The notes under the pieces are model-generated. The model searched no databases. It saw only the letters and a program-made list of their open reading frames with translations, and was not told the DNA's origin. DNA of 64,000 nucleotides. Source: Yponomeuta sedellus. Taxonomy: Eukaryota; Arthropoda; Insecta; Lepidoptera; Yponomeutidae. Below are positions 38,243 to 48,283 of the stretch, in pieces. The position numbers and the translations under genes were made by a program. Location of the stretch: assembly GCA_934045075.1 (NCBI GenBank), contig OW203727.1, forward strand, positions 14,671,501 to 14,735,500, read 5' to 3'. Each line of letters begins with the position of its first letter. Positions within the stretch are counted from its first letter, which is position 1.

Positions 38243-39544
38243 ATGGATAGTGATCCTAATTTCCCGACTAGTGGAAAAAAGCGTAAAACATTTGAGAGTT
38301 CTGAAATATCACCATCAAAACGAAGACGGGAGTCTGATGATTTGCTAAAAAACCTTGCTGCACAAGTAAATAGCATACAACAGTTTCTGTCGCAACAATT
38401 TACACAATCTCGTACAGAAATTGATGATGATGTTTTAGATATCATGGGATCCCCACTTAACCCGGAGCTCATGGAGGACCCTGGTCAATGTCCTACCGCA
38501 ACCACTTTGCCACGAATAGAGCCAAATCACTTACCTTTCGAGTATTGCACAGCACAACCCACTGTTAGTGCAGAAAATCTTCAGATTACTACTCAATCTG
38601 AGAGCAATTTATACAAACTTCCAGTAAATACTGTGTTGAAAGAACCTACAGTGCCTAAATCATTGCCAGATCATCTTGAAAAACTGAAATTGCTACAACA
38701 CTTTGAGTCGGAAAACTGGTCCCAAGTCAGGTACTCTGACGTTCAAAAGAAATATAGTTCTACCCCCGGGTTCGTAGAATTGAGCTCTAATGATGAAATA
38801 AAACCATACGATACCTTCTCTAATATTAGCCATACAGAACGCGGCTTCTCCGCTATCACACTCGCTTTGATGAAACAGAATGAAGCTTTTGAACAAGGTT
38901 TTCATGATTTTATTACATGGATAACATCCGTAGAAATGGTGGACAGTAACACAATTCAATCGAAAATCATACAACTGTTTTCTCAAGGCGAGTATCAGAA
39001 AATCTCAAGCGATTTACTCCAAATGGCATGCGGCCATCGCGCTGATATGGTTCAACAAAGAAGGGATGGCATTTTGAAATCGGTTAAAGATAAATTTGTT
39101 AAAGCGTCTCTTCGTGAAATTCCTCCCTCTTGTGACAAATTATTTCAAGCAGACCTAATGACGTCTGCGATCGAAAAGAATGGTGGTATGACCAAGATAT
39201 TTTGGCCTGTGAAATCAGAGTCTAACCGCCCTAAAAAGACTGTTAATTACGAAAGTCAACAAAAAACATTACCCACGCAGGGTAATACATACCACTATCC
39301 ACTGGCGCACAGTGGATCGGGCCCAAGTCAAATGCCTACGCAAGGCTATGTTCAAATGCCCTATCCCTATTTTACACCTTCGCAAGGTGGATTTGTCAAC
39401 CGACCTATGGGGAATTTTCAACAACTCACGCAAGGCAGAATATTTAGGCCCAGAGCCCCAAAACCTTCCCAGGAAGGAAATCGGCCCAGTTTTCGCGCCT
39501 TCAATCCAGAAAATACCCGGGGTCGTAATAAGAGGAGATTCTGA
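38243..39544 (+). CDS. DIRS ORF1, gag-like protein
   Basis: A 433-residue frame starting at an ATG after ctcaat. The N-terminus holds two basic clusters that resemble nuclear signals (GKKRKTF and SKRRRES), followed by a polar segment that may form a coiled coil (LLKNLAAQVNSIQQFLSQQF). The middle is mixed helical sequence. The C-terminal 110 residues are rich in Gln, Pro and Gly, with TQG repeats, and end RGRNKRRF. Its position upstream of RT, with a 233-base overlap, and its basic tail suggest a nucleic-acid-binding gag-like protein. No zinc knuckle is visible. The frame is intact. Confidence 0.75.
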   Translation: MDSDPNFPTSGKKRKTFESSEISPSKRRRESDDLLKNLAAQVNSIQQFLSQQFTQSRTEIDDDVLDIMGSPLNPELMEDPGQCPTATTLPRIEPNHLPFEYCTAQPTVSAENLQITTQSESNLYKLPVNTVLKEPTVPKSLPDHLEKLKLLQHFESENWSQVRYSDVQKKYSSTPGFVELSSNDEIKPYDTFSNISHTERGFSAITLALMKQNEAFEQGFHDFITWITSVEMVDSNTIQSKIIQLFSQGEYQKISSDLLQMACGHRADMVQQRRDGILKSVKDKFVKASLREIPPSCDKLFQADLMTSAIEKNGGMTKIFWPVKSESNRPKKTVNYESQQKTLPTQGNTYHYPLAHSGSGPSQMPTQGYVQMPYPYFTPSQGGFVNRPMGNFQQLTQGRIFRPRAPKPSQEGNRPSFRAFNPENTRGRNKRRF

Positions 39545-41417
39545 CTCCCCTTTCAAAGCGGGCCAACTAACACATTTATCCTACAGATGGGAGTCGATGG
39601 GTGCAAGCCCAGTGATACTAAAAATAATACATGGATATCGAATTCCATTCCAGTGCAAGCCCCCGCTCTTATTACCTTGCCTAGACAACCACCCTCTCCA
39701 AACAAAGTTTTCGAGAAAAATGAATACGACCCTACACGAGTTAATGACAATGGGAGTTATAGAACATGCACCTCTAACACCAAGTTTTGTGTCTCCAATG
39801 TTCCTTGTTCCCAAGCCAGACAATACGCAACGTCCCATATTCAACCTACGCAATCTGAACAGATACGTGCATCTGGACAAGTTCAGACTTGTCAACATAC
39901 AAAAAATTCCGAGCTTTTTACAACCATGCGATTGGATGGCCAAAATAGATTTGTCAAACGCGTACTTCCATGTACCTATATCTCCAGCTCATCGATGTTT
40001 CCTGAGAATAATATTCCAAAACAAGCTTTTTCAAATGACATGTCTTCCGTTCGGACTATCATCTGCCCCAAAGGTATTTGCAACACTAACCAATTGGATA
40101 GCACAAATTCTAAGACAAATGGGCGTTCGTCTCATTGTTTATCTGGACGATTTTCTGGTGGTCCATCAGAATTACGATCAGCTTTGTTGTCACGTCCAAA
40201 TGACCGTTTCCGTGTTAACTTACCTAGGATGGACAGTAAACTTTTCCAAATCCGTTCTGATACCTCAGAGAATCATAAAATTTCTTGGTGTGATATGGAA
40301 TCCAACTACGAACGAAAAATGGCTCCCAGAAGACAAATGTCAGCTACTGTCACACAAGATATTGGCAATAAGCAAAAAGAAGTCTGCCAACTTAAAAGAA
40401 ATGCAGTCTCTTGTAGGACTAATGAACTTTGCCAGTTTTTGTGTCCCGCGGGGCCGGCTGAACCACAGAGCCCTCCTATGTTTCTGTCAAAGTCTTCGCG
40501 ATATGCCACCTCGCAAGAAATTTCCCGTTCCGGTGGAAGCCCTAATACAATTAAATTGGTGGCTACGGAATCTCAAACTGGGTTCGTTAATTCATCCCCC
40601 TCCTGTATCACAATATCTGACGACAGATGCCTCAGGCACGGGCTGGGGAGCCCAATTAGGCAATCAAATGATAACCGGTACTTGGTCAACAGCAGAAAGA
40701 CGCTTGCATTCGAACCTAAAAGAAATGTTAGCCATCCTCAAAGCACTACAGAACCGCGCAGGTTCGTTACAGCACTCAACAGTGTCAGTTCAATCCGACA
40801 ATCGAACGGTACTTTCTTACTTGCGAAACGAGGGGGGGACGAAATCCAAGCTTCTCCTTCAATTATCGCAACAAGTATTCGAGCTTCTAGACCAAAACAA
40901 TATAATCCTGTCCCTTCATTACCTACCGGGTCGATACAATGCAGAAGCAGACCACCTCTCTCGAAAGAAGAAAATTCCAGAATGGCATCTTCTACCACAG
41001 TTGACTCAAAGAGTATTTTTGAAGTGGGGACAGCCAATAATCGATTTATTCGCCTCGCAAAAAGCCCATGTGGTACCTCGTTATGTGAGCCTGGATTTAC
41101 TAGACAGCGAAGCGGAATTCCACGATGCTTTGAGCCGCACATGGAACTATCATCTAGCATGGGTATTCCCACCGCCGTTTTTAATTCCTCGAGTATTGAC
41201 ACACATGAACACAGCAAAAGGCCAGTTTCTCCTTGTGGTCCCCAAATGGGAACAAGCGTTTTGGCGGCCGGATCTCTTACAACGAGCAGTAGCTCCTCCA
41301 TTCACAGTATTCAACCTAGAAAAGGTTCTGATAGACACAACAACAAACCAACCTCCACCGAACACTCTGAACATGTCGATAGAAATCTGGAAATGTGGGG
41401 GTGGAGTGAAGCATTAA
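39312..41417 (+). CDS. DIRS ORF2, reverse transcriptase-RNase H
   Basis: A 701-residue open frame overlapping the end of ORF1; the first ATG is at 39348. The reverse transcriptase carries FLVPKPDNTQRPIFNLRNLN, KIDLSNAYFHV with Asp213, LPFGLSSAP and YLDDF with Asp279/Asp280. RNase H follows, with TTDASGTGWG (Asp439), LKEM (Glu471), QSDN (Asp496) and EADHLSR (Asp547), the full DEDD set. The last 150 residues (PIIDLFASQ, VFPPPFLIPRVL, LLVVPKWEQ) match the region after RNase H in DIRS elements that is often annotated as a Dam-like methyltransferase. All catalytic residues are present and the frame is unbroken. Expression probably depends on overlap translation or frameshifting; nothing in the sequence settles which. 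Confidence 0.88.
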   Translation: MDRAQVKCLRKAMFKCPIPILHLRKVDLSTDLWGIFNNSRKAEYLGPEPQNLPRKEIGPVFAPSIQKIPGVVIRGDSDSPFKAGQLTHLSYRWESMGASPVILKIIHGYRIPFQCKPPLLLPCLDNHPLQTKFSRKMNTTLHELMTMGVIEHAPLTPSFVSPMFLVPKPDNTQRPIFNLRNLNRYVHLDKFRLVNIQKIPSFLQPCDWMAKIDLSNAYFHVPISPAHRCFLRIIFQNKLFQMTCLPFGLSSAPKVFATLTNWIAQILRQMGVRLIVYLDDFLVVHQNYDQLCCHVQMTVSVLTYLGWTVNFSKSVLIPQRIIKFLGVIWNPTTNEKWLPEDKCQLLSHKILAISKKKSANLKEMQSLVGLMNFASFCVPRGRLNHRALLCFCQSLRDMPPRKKFPVPVEALIQLNWWLRNLKLGSLIHPPPVSQYLTTDASGTGWGAQLGNQMITGTWSTAERRLHSNLKEMLAILKALQNRAGSLQHSTVSVQSDNRTVLSYLRNEGGTKSKLLLQLSQQVFELLDQNNIILSLHYLPGRYNAEADHLSRKKKIPEWHLLPQLTQRVFLKWGQPIIDLFASQKAHVVPRYVSLDLLDSEAEFHDALSRTWNYHLAWVFPPPFLIPRVLTHMNTAKGQFLLVVPKWEQAFWRPDLLQRAVAPPFTVFNLEKVLIDTTTNQPPPNTLNMSIEIWKCGGGVKH

Positions 41418-42344
41418 AAGACTGGTCTCCTATGCAAATCAATTTATTAAATTCTGGATGGCGTACATCTTCAAGAAATGCCTACAAATCTGCATGGCGT
41501 CGATGGTGCTTCTGGGCAGAAGAACACAAGGTGCCTCCATCATCTCCGAGTGGATCTGACCTTGCCAGGTTCCTTTCAGATTTATACCAAAAACATAACT
41601 TTTCCCGCAATACCATCTTATTTTATAAGTCCGTCGTTTCTACACTTTGTGACCCTAATAAACCTGTAAGACTTAGCTCCCATCCTTTGGTACAGCAAAT
41701 ATTAAAAGCAATTTCTATCAAAATGCCAAAAACTGACAAACCACCAATTTGGGATGTTGATCAACTCTCGACTTGGCTCATCAACTCTCGAGTGTTCTAG
41801 ACGAACTGCATGTATACTACTTTTATGCTCTGGTAGACGAGTACACGATTTAACGTTACTAGATATAGATTCGGATCATTTCTGTGAACAAAACAATATT
41901 GTAACTTTTTGGCCATGTTTTGGTTCCAAAACTGACAATGCTGATTACCGACAATCTGGTTGGCGACTTAGCCCAAATTTGGAATCTCCAGCTTTGGATC
42001 CAGTTTTTTGGATCAAATCTTTAATCGAAATATCAAAATCTAGAAGAAGTATATGTAAAAGTAATAAGTTATTTTTGACAATGTATGGCCAGCCTAAAGC
42101 TGCCTCTAAAAGCACTATAGCAAATTGGATTAAGTCTCTCCTTCGAGAAGCAGGAATAAGGGCGAGTCCAGGAAGCGTGAGACCGGCTGTGGCCTCAAAA
42201 AATTGGATCCAAAGCTTTCCTTTAGATGATATTTTAAAAAGAGGTAATTGGCGTTCTCCAAATACCTTCCTCAAGTTTTATAATAGAGCTGTTAAGAGCA
42301 CAACTACTGTACAATCAGTTTCCCGATTATTTTCTCCAGTGTAA
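41378..42344 (+). pseudogene. DIRS ORF3, tyrosine recombinase, split by a frame change
   Basis: The N-terminal core-binding part is read in the ORF1 frame up to a stop at 41798-41800 (WRTSSRNAYKSAWRRWCFWA, then LARFLSDLYQ). That frame is open from 39587, so it overlaps most of ORF2. The catalytic part continues in the ORF2 frame up to 42344. It shows SGRRVHDLTLLDID with the first catalytic Arg, VRPAVASKNW with the second Arg (codon 42180), and TFLKFYNRA with the nucleophile Tyr. The His expected three residues before the second Arg is Gly (codon 42171). At the break, atcaactctcga occurs twice 20 bases apart, which suggests a small local duplication. Most likely an inactivated copy; programmed frameshifting is a weaker alternative. 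Confidence 0.7.
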
Positions 42345-42605
42345 AATGTTTTTGTAATTGAACAGAAGAACTTTTTTTTGGTATTAAGATATAATTCTAG
42401 ATTAATAATAATAAAGCAGTTGGTACTTACCATTAGTTTATTAGACACGATAATTTATGAATATGTCTACCTATCATATGATTAAGAATAAAATCATTAT
42501 AATTGTGATAAATTCGTACCTTGTTTTCATTTCATAACTGAGCACACAGTACCTATATATTTGAAGTCAAATTGGCGTCTTTCACACCAGGCGATAACAA
42601 ACATG

Positions 42606-42661
42606 TCTCATATAATATGACCCGCTTAATTTGAGTCATATTATTAAGTAGGCTTCGAATA
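42606..42661 (-). repeat. Right inverted terminal repeat of the DIRS element
   Basis: Reverse complement of the left repeat. The internal hairpin here has one mismatch (aatatgaccc against gagtcatatt). Confidence 0.85.
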
Positions 42662-42860
42662 TGGTAAGTTATTTTAATTAGCGTTTTATAGTTCAAAACG
42701 CTCTCAGTAAACACAATGCTATCAGAAACTCCAACCAAAACAATACGTCAAAAAGGTAACCTCAAAGTGAAGAGAACCAAATGACAGATGACAGTTCTAT
42801 CTAAGTTCACTTAGAGTCATCAATTTTGGCTACTTACACTTAGCTAAGTACCATTTAATA

Positions 42861-45175
42861 TTTAAAAAACTATTTAGAGGCTTAAAATTTCACCCATGCC
42901 GGGATTCGAACCCGCAACCTCTGGCTATCCGTGCCAGCGCTCTACCAAATGAGCCAATGGGCGACTCACGGCATCAGTGAAATTTCGAACCTCTTTACAC
43001 TATTCTCTGTATTACGTACAGGCAGCGACATCTGACTTAAGCAAATTGCATTACTTATAGCCCCGACAACCTACTTTGCAGTTAGGTTTAACATCGGAAC
43101 GATATCACTGTTACATGATTATACTATTTTTATTTTTAATGCACTAACCCGTGCTAAGGAACAAATTTAAAAACCTATTTAGAGGCTTAAAATTTCACTC
43201 ATGCCGGGATTCGAACCCGCAACCTCTGGCTCTCCGTGCCAGCGCTCTACCAATTGAGCCAATGGGCGACTCACGGCATCAGTGAAATTTCGAACCTCTT
43301 TACACTATTCTCTGTATTACGTACAGGCAGCGACATCTGACTTAAGCAAATTGCATTACTTATAGCCCCGACAACCTACTTTGCAGTTAGGTTTAACATC
43401 GGAACGATATCACTGTTACATGATTATACTATTTTTATTTTTAATGCACTAACCCGTGCTAAGGAACAAATTTAAAAACCTATTTCACTGATGCCGTGAG
43501 TCGCCCATTGGCTCAATTGGTAGAGCGCTGGCACGGATAGCCAGAGGTTGCGGGTTCGAATCCCGGCATGGGTGAAATTTTTAGCCTCTAAATAGGTTTT
43601 TAAATTTGTTCCTTAGCACGGGTTAGTGCATTAAAAATAAAAATAGTATAATCATGTAACAGTGATATCGTTCCGATGTTAAACCTAACTGCAAAGTAGG
43701 TTGTCGGGGCTATAAGTAATACAATTTGCTTAAGTCAGATGTCGCTGCCTGTACGTAATACAGAGAATAGTGTAAAGAGGTTCGAAATTTCACTGATGCC
43801 GTGAGTCGCCCATTGGCTCAATTGGTAGAGCGCTGGCACGGATAGCCAGAGGTTGCGGGTTCGAATCCCGGCATGGGTGAAATTTTTAGCCTCTAGATAG
43901 GTTTTTAAATTTGTTCCTTAGCACGTGTTAGTGCATTAAAAATAAAAATAGTATAATCATGTAACAGTGATATCGTTCCGATGTTAAACCTAACTGCAAA
44001 GTAGGTTGTCGGGGCTATAAGTAATGCAATTTGCTTTAGTCAGATGTCGCTGCCTGTACGTAATACAGAGAATAGTGTAAAGAGGTTCGAAATTTCACTG
44101 ATGCCGTGAGTCGCCCATTGGCTCAATTGGTAGAGCGCTGGCACGGATAGCCAGAGGTTGCGGGTTCGAATCCCGGCATGGGTGAAATTTTTAGCCTCTA
44201 AATAGGTTTTTAAATTTGTTCCTTAGCACGGGTTAGTGCATTAAAAATAAAAATAGTATAATCATGTAACAGTGATATCGTTCCGATGTTAAACCTAACT
44301 GCAAAGTAGGTTGTCGGGGCTATAAGTAATACAATTTGCTTAAGTCAGATGTCGCTGCCTGTACGTAATACAGAGAATAGTGTAAAGAGGTTCGAAATTT
44401 CACTGATGCCGTGAGTCGCCCATTGGCTCAATTGGTAGAGCGCTGGCACGGATAGCCAGAGGTTGCGGGTTCGAATCCCGGCATGGGTGAAATTTTTAGC
44501 CTCTAAATAGGTTTTTAAATTTGTTCCTTAGCACGGGTTAGTGCATTAAAAATAAAAATAGTATAATCATGTAACAGTGATATCGTTCCGATGTTAAACC
44601 TAACTGCAAAGTAGGTTGTCGGGGCTATAAGTAATACAATTTGCTTAAGTCAGATGTCGCTGCCTGTACGTAATACAGAGAATAGTGTAAAGAGCTTCGA
44701 AATTTCACTGATGCCGTGAGTCGCCCATTGGCTCAATTGGTAGAGCGCTGGCACGGATAGCCAGAGGTTGCGGGTTCGAATCCCGGCATGGGTGAAATTT
44801 TTTAGCCTCTAAATAGGTTTTTAAATTTGTTCCTTAGCACGGGTTAGTGCATTAAAAATAAAAATAGTATAATCATGTAACAGTGATATCGTTCCGATGT
44901 TAAACCTAACTGCAAAGTAGGTTGTCGGGGCTATAAGTAATGCAATTTGCTTAAGTCAGATGTCGCTGCCTGTACGTAATACAGAGAATAGTGTAAAGAG
45001 GTTCGAAATTTCACTGATGCCGTGAGTCACCCATTGGCTCAATTGGTAGAGCGCTGGCACGGATAGCCAGAGGTTGCGGGTTCGAATCCCGGCATGGGTG
45101 AAATTTTTAGCCTCTAAATAGGTTTTTAAATTTGTTCCATAGCACGGGTTAGTGCATTAAAAATAAAAATAGTAT
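42861..45175. repeat. Inverted tandem array 1 of a tRNA-like SINE, eight units, 305-bp period
   Basis: Eight tRNA-like heads of 72 bp: minus strand at 42891-42962 and 43196-43267; plus strand at 43503-43574, 43808-43879, 44113-44184, 44418-44489, 44723-44794 and 45029-45100. Spacing is exactly 305 bases (306 at the last step). Units are nearly identical. Orientation flips once, near 43484 (acctatt|tcactgatgcc). The whole block is bounded by a 12-bp direct repeat, taccatttaata (42849-42860 and 45176-45187). Each head has an A-box-like ggctcaattggtagagc and a perfect B box ggttcgaatcc. The predicted anticodon loop ACGGATA lacks the universal T33 and the T stem carries an extra base, so these are SINE heads or pseudogenes rather than working tRNAs. 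Confidence 0.85.
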
Positions 45176-45292
45176 TACCATTTAATACTCAACTTGATAA
45201 GATTCGATTCTTAATACGAAATATTTCTAAGTACGTGACTTTGAAATTTCTGAGACCGGTCTTAGCTTAGTTTTCGTCTCTGAATGTCAGCC

Positions 45293-45505
45293 TAAGCCGT
45301 GGGTGCCGGCTGTCGTGTAATGGCAGTCCTTAAGCCATGTCAGAGGCCTTATGGGCGGCTCGATAACTTCAGACGGTAAGGCCCGCCACTGTCTTACAAA
45401 CCGTTTCCAATCCGGAATTGGCCCCCGTGGTGGAGAGTGGCCTAACCTTCCTGCGATGCAGGAAGAGACCCGTGGCCCAGCAGTGGAGACAAACAGGGTT
45501 GAAAT
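45293..45505 (+). mobile_element. 5S-rRNA-derived SINE, right half (split)
   Basis: Continues the SINE broken at 37355: TAAgccgtgggtgccggctg, tggcagtccttaagcc, gcgatgcaggaagagacc, ending near cagtggagacaaac. Removing the insertion restores the order seen in the unbroken minus-strand copy at 837-1184. Confidence 0.75.
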
Positions 45506-46329
45506 TGATGTTATAAATGACACTGTGCGAGGAGAACGCCATGTGTAGCTATCTATGCTCTATAAGTCGGCTATTAAAATCTAACCCTGCACTCATCAAA
45601 TTACACGACTGTCACTTGGGCCGGAGTTGGCATGGATTCCTATCGGATAATACGAGCGAGACGAGGGCCTTAGCCGTAATGTCTGCAGATAAAACAAAGC
45701 GAATTGTCACTTACGCTTTTATTTGTGTCACCACGACGATGGTCGAGCGACGCAGATCGGTGTCATAGATAGTGCTTTTAAATCGATTTCGCTTTATTGG
45801 GTCTTAATCGTCGCTATTTATGGTCACGATTATTTTGGCTCCCATGGTGACCAGCGATGGTCATCGCAAGGGTAACGCCGCGTGACTCCGCCTTAATGAA
45901 CGCCTGTAGGAAGATAAGAAATTCAATCTTTGTTATAATTAAGCTATGAATCAAATAGTGTCATTCATAAATAAATATAAGTATACGGAGTGATGCAGAT
46001 ATGTCCAGTAGAATTTAAGAGGATTATTCTACGCAGCAATACAAAATGGTGGGAATCAGGCAGTGTTTGCCACCAAAAATCAATTAAATGTATACTATCT
46101 CTACCCGTTAAGGCGCTTTGTTGTGCTAACTAGCGTCACCAATGAAATAAAAATCATAACTTGTTCTATAATAATCAAAAAGTAAACGAGTCACGCGTTA
46201 TGTGGCGATAAAACGTCAGAATTTGAGAAATAATATACTGGAAAGTTACGACTTTAGTTATTTAAAACGCGCGTCTAGCGTAGTAGCGGCGTGGTAGTGC
46301 GATGGCACTATCCAGGTAGGTGACAAACT
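45506..46329. other. No gene recognised
   Basis: Frame 45517-45768 is partly SINE-flanking sequence with no domain. Confidence 0.4.
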
Positions 46330-46832
46330 AGGATACACTGTGCTATGAAAACCAAAAAAGGACTTCACAAACATGGAAATACATCCAGACTGAGGCTATT
46401 TGTACAACGCACGACGGCTGTTCTGTGTGCGGCGGCCTCCAGAGTGCTTAGTGCGAGTTTGACAGATCGAATCGAATAACTTTACTACCGCGTTAATCGA
46501 GCATTGAGTAGTGAGTATGAGTAAGTTAACCGTTCGAACTGGCAAAACGCTGTCACAGTACAACTCGCACTCACGTTTATTCGTGTTTTGGCTGGTAAAC
46601 GTGTTCACTTCTCAGCGTAAACCATTACAACTCGCACTCAGCAATTTTAATTTCCATACTTGTCACTAGGTGGCGCTTCCTCGCTGCCATAGAAATATGA
46701 GTTTACGTTAACGCGATCAAATAGTTAAAAAACTCGCACTAAGCACTCAGTAGGAAACGGACCTACCTCTGTTTTGCTCTGTTTTGGTTGCCAAGCGTGT
46801 TAACCGCTAGACCGACGAGGTAGTCTATTGTA
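46330..46832 (-). mobile_element. tRNA-like SINE (family D), split by a MITE
   Basis: Tail at 46330-46442 (gacttcacaaacatggaaat, ccagactgaggctatttgta) and head at 46748-46832 (ccaagcgtgttaaccgctag plus accgacgagg). The MITE at 46443-46747 lies between. Confidence 0.55.
46443..46747. mobile_element. 305-bp MITE with CAG target duplication
   Basis: An 18-bp terminal inverted repeat, agtgcttagtgcgagttt and its complement, is flanked by CAG on both sides (46440-46442 and 46748-46750). The host SINE is continuous once it is removed. The internal motif ctcgcactcag near 46626 repeats part of the end. Confidence 0.65.
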
Positions 46833-46862
46833 AAAGTTGTTTGAATTAATAAGTAGCATACA

Positions 46863-47091
46863 TTATATTCTATTTAAGACACTAACCCGCGCTAAGGACA
46901 ATGTTTTAACCTATTTTTATTTTTAATGCACTAACCCGTGCTAAGGACAATTTTAAAAACATAATATTTAGAGGCTAAAAATTCCACCCATGCCGGGATT
47001 CGAACCCGCGACCTCTGGGGCTTTCTTGTTTTAAAATTGAATAGCCTCGAAATATGTTTTTAAAATTAAATAGCCTCTAAATAGGTTTTTA
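46863..47091 (-). mobile_element. tRNA-like SINE copy (family A), deleted
   Basis: Bounded by a perfect 12-bp duplication, aagtagcataca (46851-46862 and 47092-47103). Contains only the 3' half of one head (ccgggattcgaacccgcg on the plus strand) fused to repeated end pieces (atagcctctaaatagg). Outer ends match the family. Confidence 0.7.
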
Positions 47092-47103
47092 AAGTAGCAT
47101 ACA

Positions 47104-48136
47104 GATTTATGCGACACCCTGTATGTACACTAATTAAAATGGAACAAAATATATTTTTTTACATAAGTTATACCTATATTATAAATTTGACATGTCTATC
47201 TACTATCCTTATATCTCGAAATCTTTTCCTATACATACTTGTTACCTCACATACCAATATATTTTCAAATATCTAATTTACGATGATGTATCAAGGATGT
47301 GGGTAAAACTTTCTTGATGTACATACACCTACCGACTATATTCTTCCTGCAATCCACTCCATTCAAAGGTTGTCAGGAATACATCACTCTAAGCGATAAG
47401 ACCGCTAGTTCTATACCATATTTTAGATACATATAAGAAGCCATTTGTAATTATTTTTTCGAGTTGTGCAATAAAGTGTTATCTATCTATCTGACATAAG
47501 GCGTATCCTGGGAATAAGAAGTAATTGATTATTAATGATTCAAAGACAGAGATTTTGCTTTTGGGTATGATGTAAAAAATAACAGTACAGCCATTTAATT
47601 ACCCAATTTTAAATGCCGTGACCGCATTGTGTTGGGTTGCATTTACAAGTATTTGAACAGCTCTTTTTATGCTCAGTATGGCACTAATAAACCTTTCAAG
47701 ATAAACAAGATCCCTACGTTGTCTGTCAGTGCAAACATAGTAATCGTTGAATAATTGTTGTAATCAGGGTTCTTTCCCCGTAAGATCTGCGAACAGCCGT
47801 GCTCCTAATAATAAAACAAGAAAGCCCCAGGTGTTTTCGCTTGGTTTCCAGAAACTCTGAAGACATCACGAAGGTTCCCACTTCTAATATCAACTCCTAC
47901 TTCTTAAACTCTTACTTCAGCTGTCTACCAGCGTGCTTTCTATACCATCAAAAAAGTGTGGTTGAAAGCTTTATCAGTGGCTTAATTATGCACACTAAAC
48001 CCTGTGCAGTCCAACTGCCAAATTCTATTCTAATTTGACGAATTCCATACTAACTGTCAAATTCCATAGGTACTAATTTGACAGTTAGACGATTGGAAAC
48101 GTTGAGGATTTGGTGCGCGTGATATAAGGGCAGGGC
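47104..48136. other. No gene recognised
   Basis: AT-rich. A tctatctatc run ends near 47492. Nothing else seen. Confidence 0.4.
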
Positions 48137-48283
48137 ATTTCATAAAACTACAATTCATAGTTTATTTTGACAATCCGATGTTCTAGGTAACGAACACCAT
48201 ACTTCTTAGTCTGTGAGTTAATCGCCTTTACAATTCATCGAATAATCATCGTAGATAAACCAAGAATTGTAGTTTTATGAAAT
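48137..48283. mobile_element. MITE with perfect 20-bp terminal inverted repeat
   Basis: atttcataaaactacaattc at 48137-48156 and its exact complement at 48264-48283. A diverged relative appears to be present at 10609-10790. Confidence 0.6.

Larger units (their letters stand above)
37873..42661 (+). mobile_element. DIRS-group tyrosine-recombinase retrotransposon, nearly complete
   Basis: A 4,789-bp element bounded by 56-bp inverted terminal repeats (37873-37928 and 42606-42661, one mismatch). Each repeat itself contains a hairpin (aatatgactc / gagtcatatt). Inside, in order, are a gag-like ORF, an overlapping RT-RNase H ORF and a tyrosine recombinase in two frames. That order and the overlaps are typical of DIRS elements, which integrate by a tyrosine recombinase and make no target duplication; none is seen here. 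It sits inside an older Harbinger-like element. A frame break in the recombinase suggests this copy is not autonomous. Confidence 0.85.
37356..45292. mobile_element. Harbinger-like element, interrupted by two later insertions
   Basis: Terminal inverted repeats of 20 bases, ggctgacattcagagacgaa at 37356-37375 and its exact complement at 45273-45292, are bracketed by TAA (37353-37355 and 45293-45295). A 3-bp TWA duplication is the hallmark of PIF/Harbinger transposition. No transposase is seen. Its own sequence is now in three pieces (37356-37872, 42662-42860 and 45188-45292), separated by the DIRS element and the tRNA-like array. Confidence 0.75.

Noticed and set aside
40738..41301. 187-residue minus-strand frame
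   Set aside because: Antisense shadow of the DIRS RT-RNase H frame; no domain. Same for the minus frames at 38693, 39269 and 39581.
42861..45175. CRISPR-like array because of the regular spacing
   Set aside because: Units are 305 bp, essentially identical throughout with no variable spacers, and the genome is an insect's.
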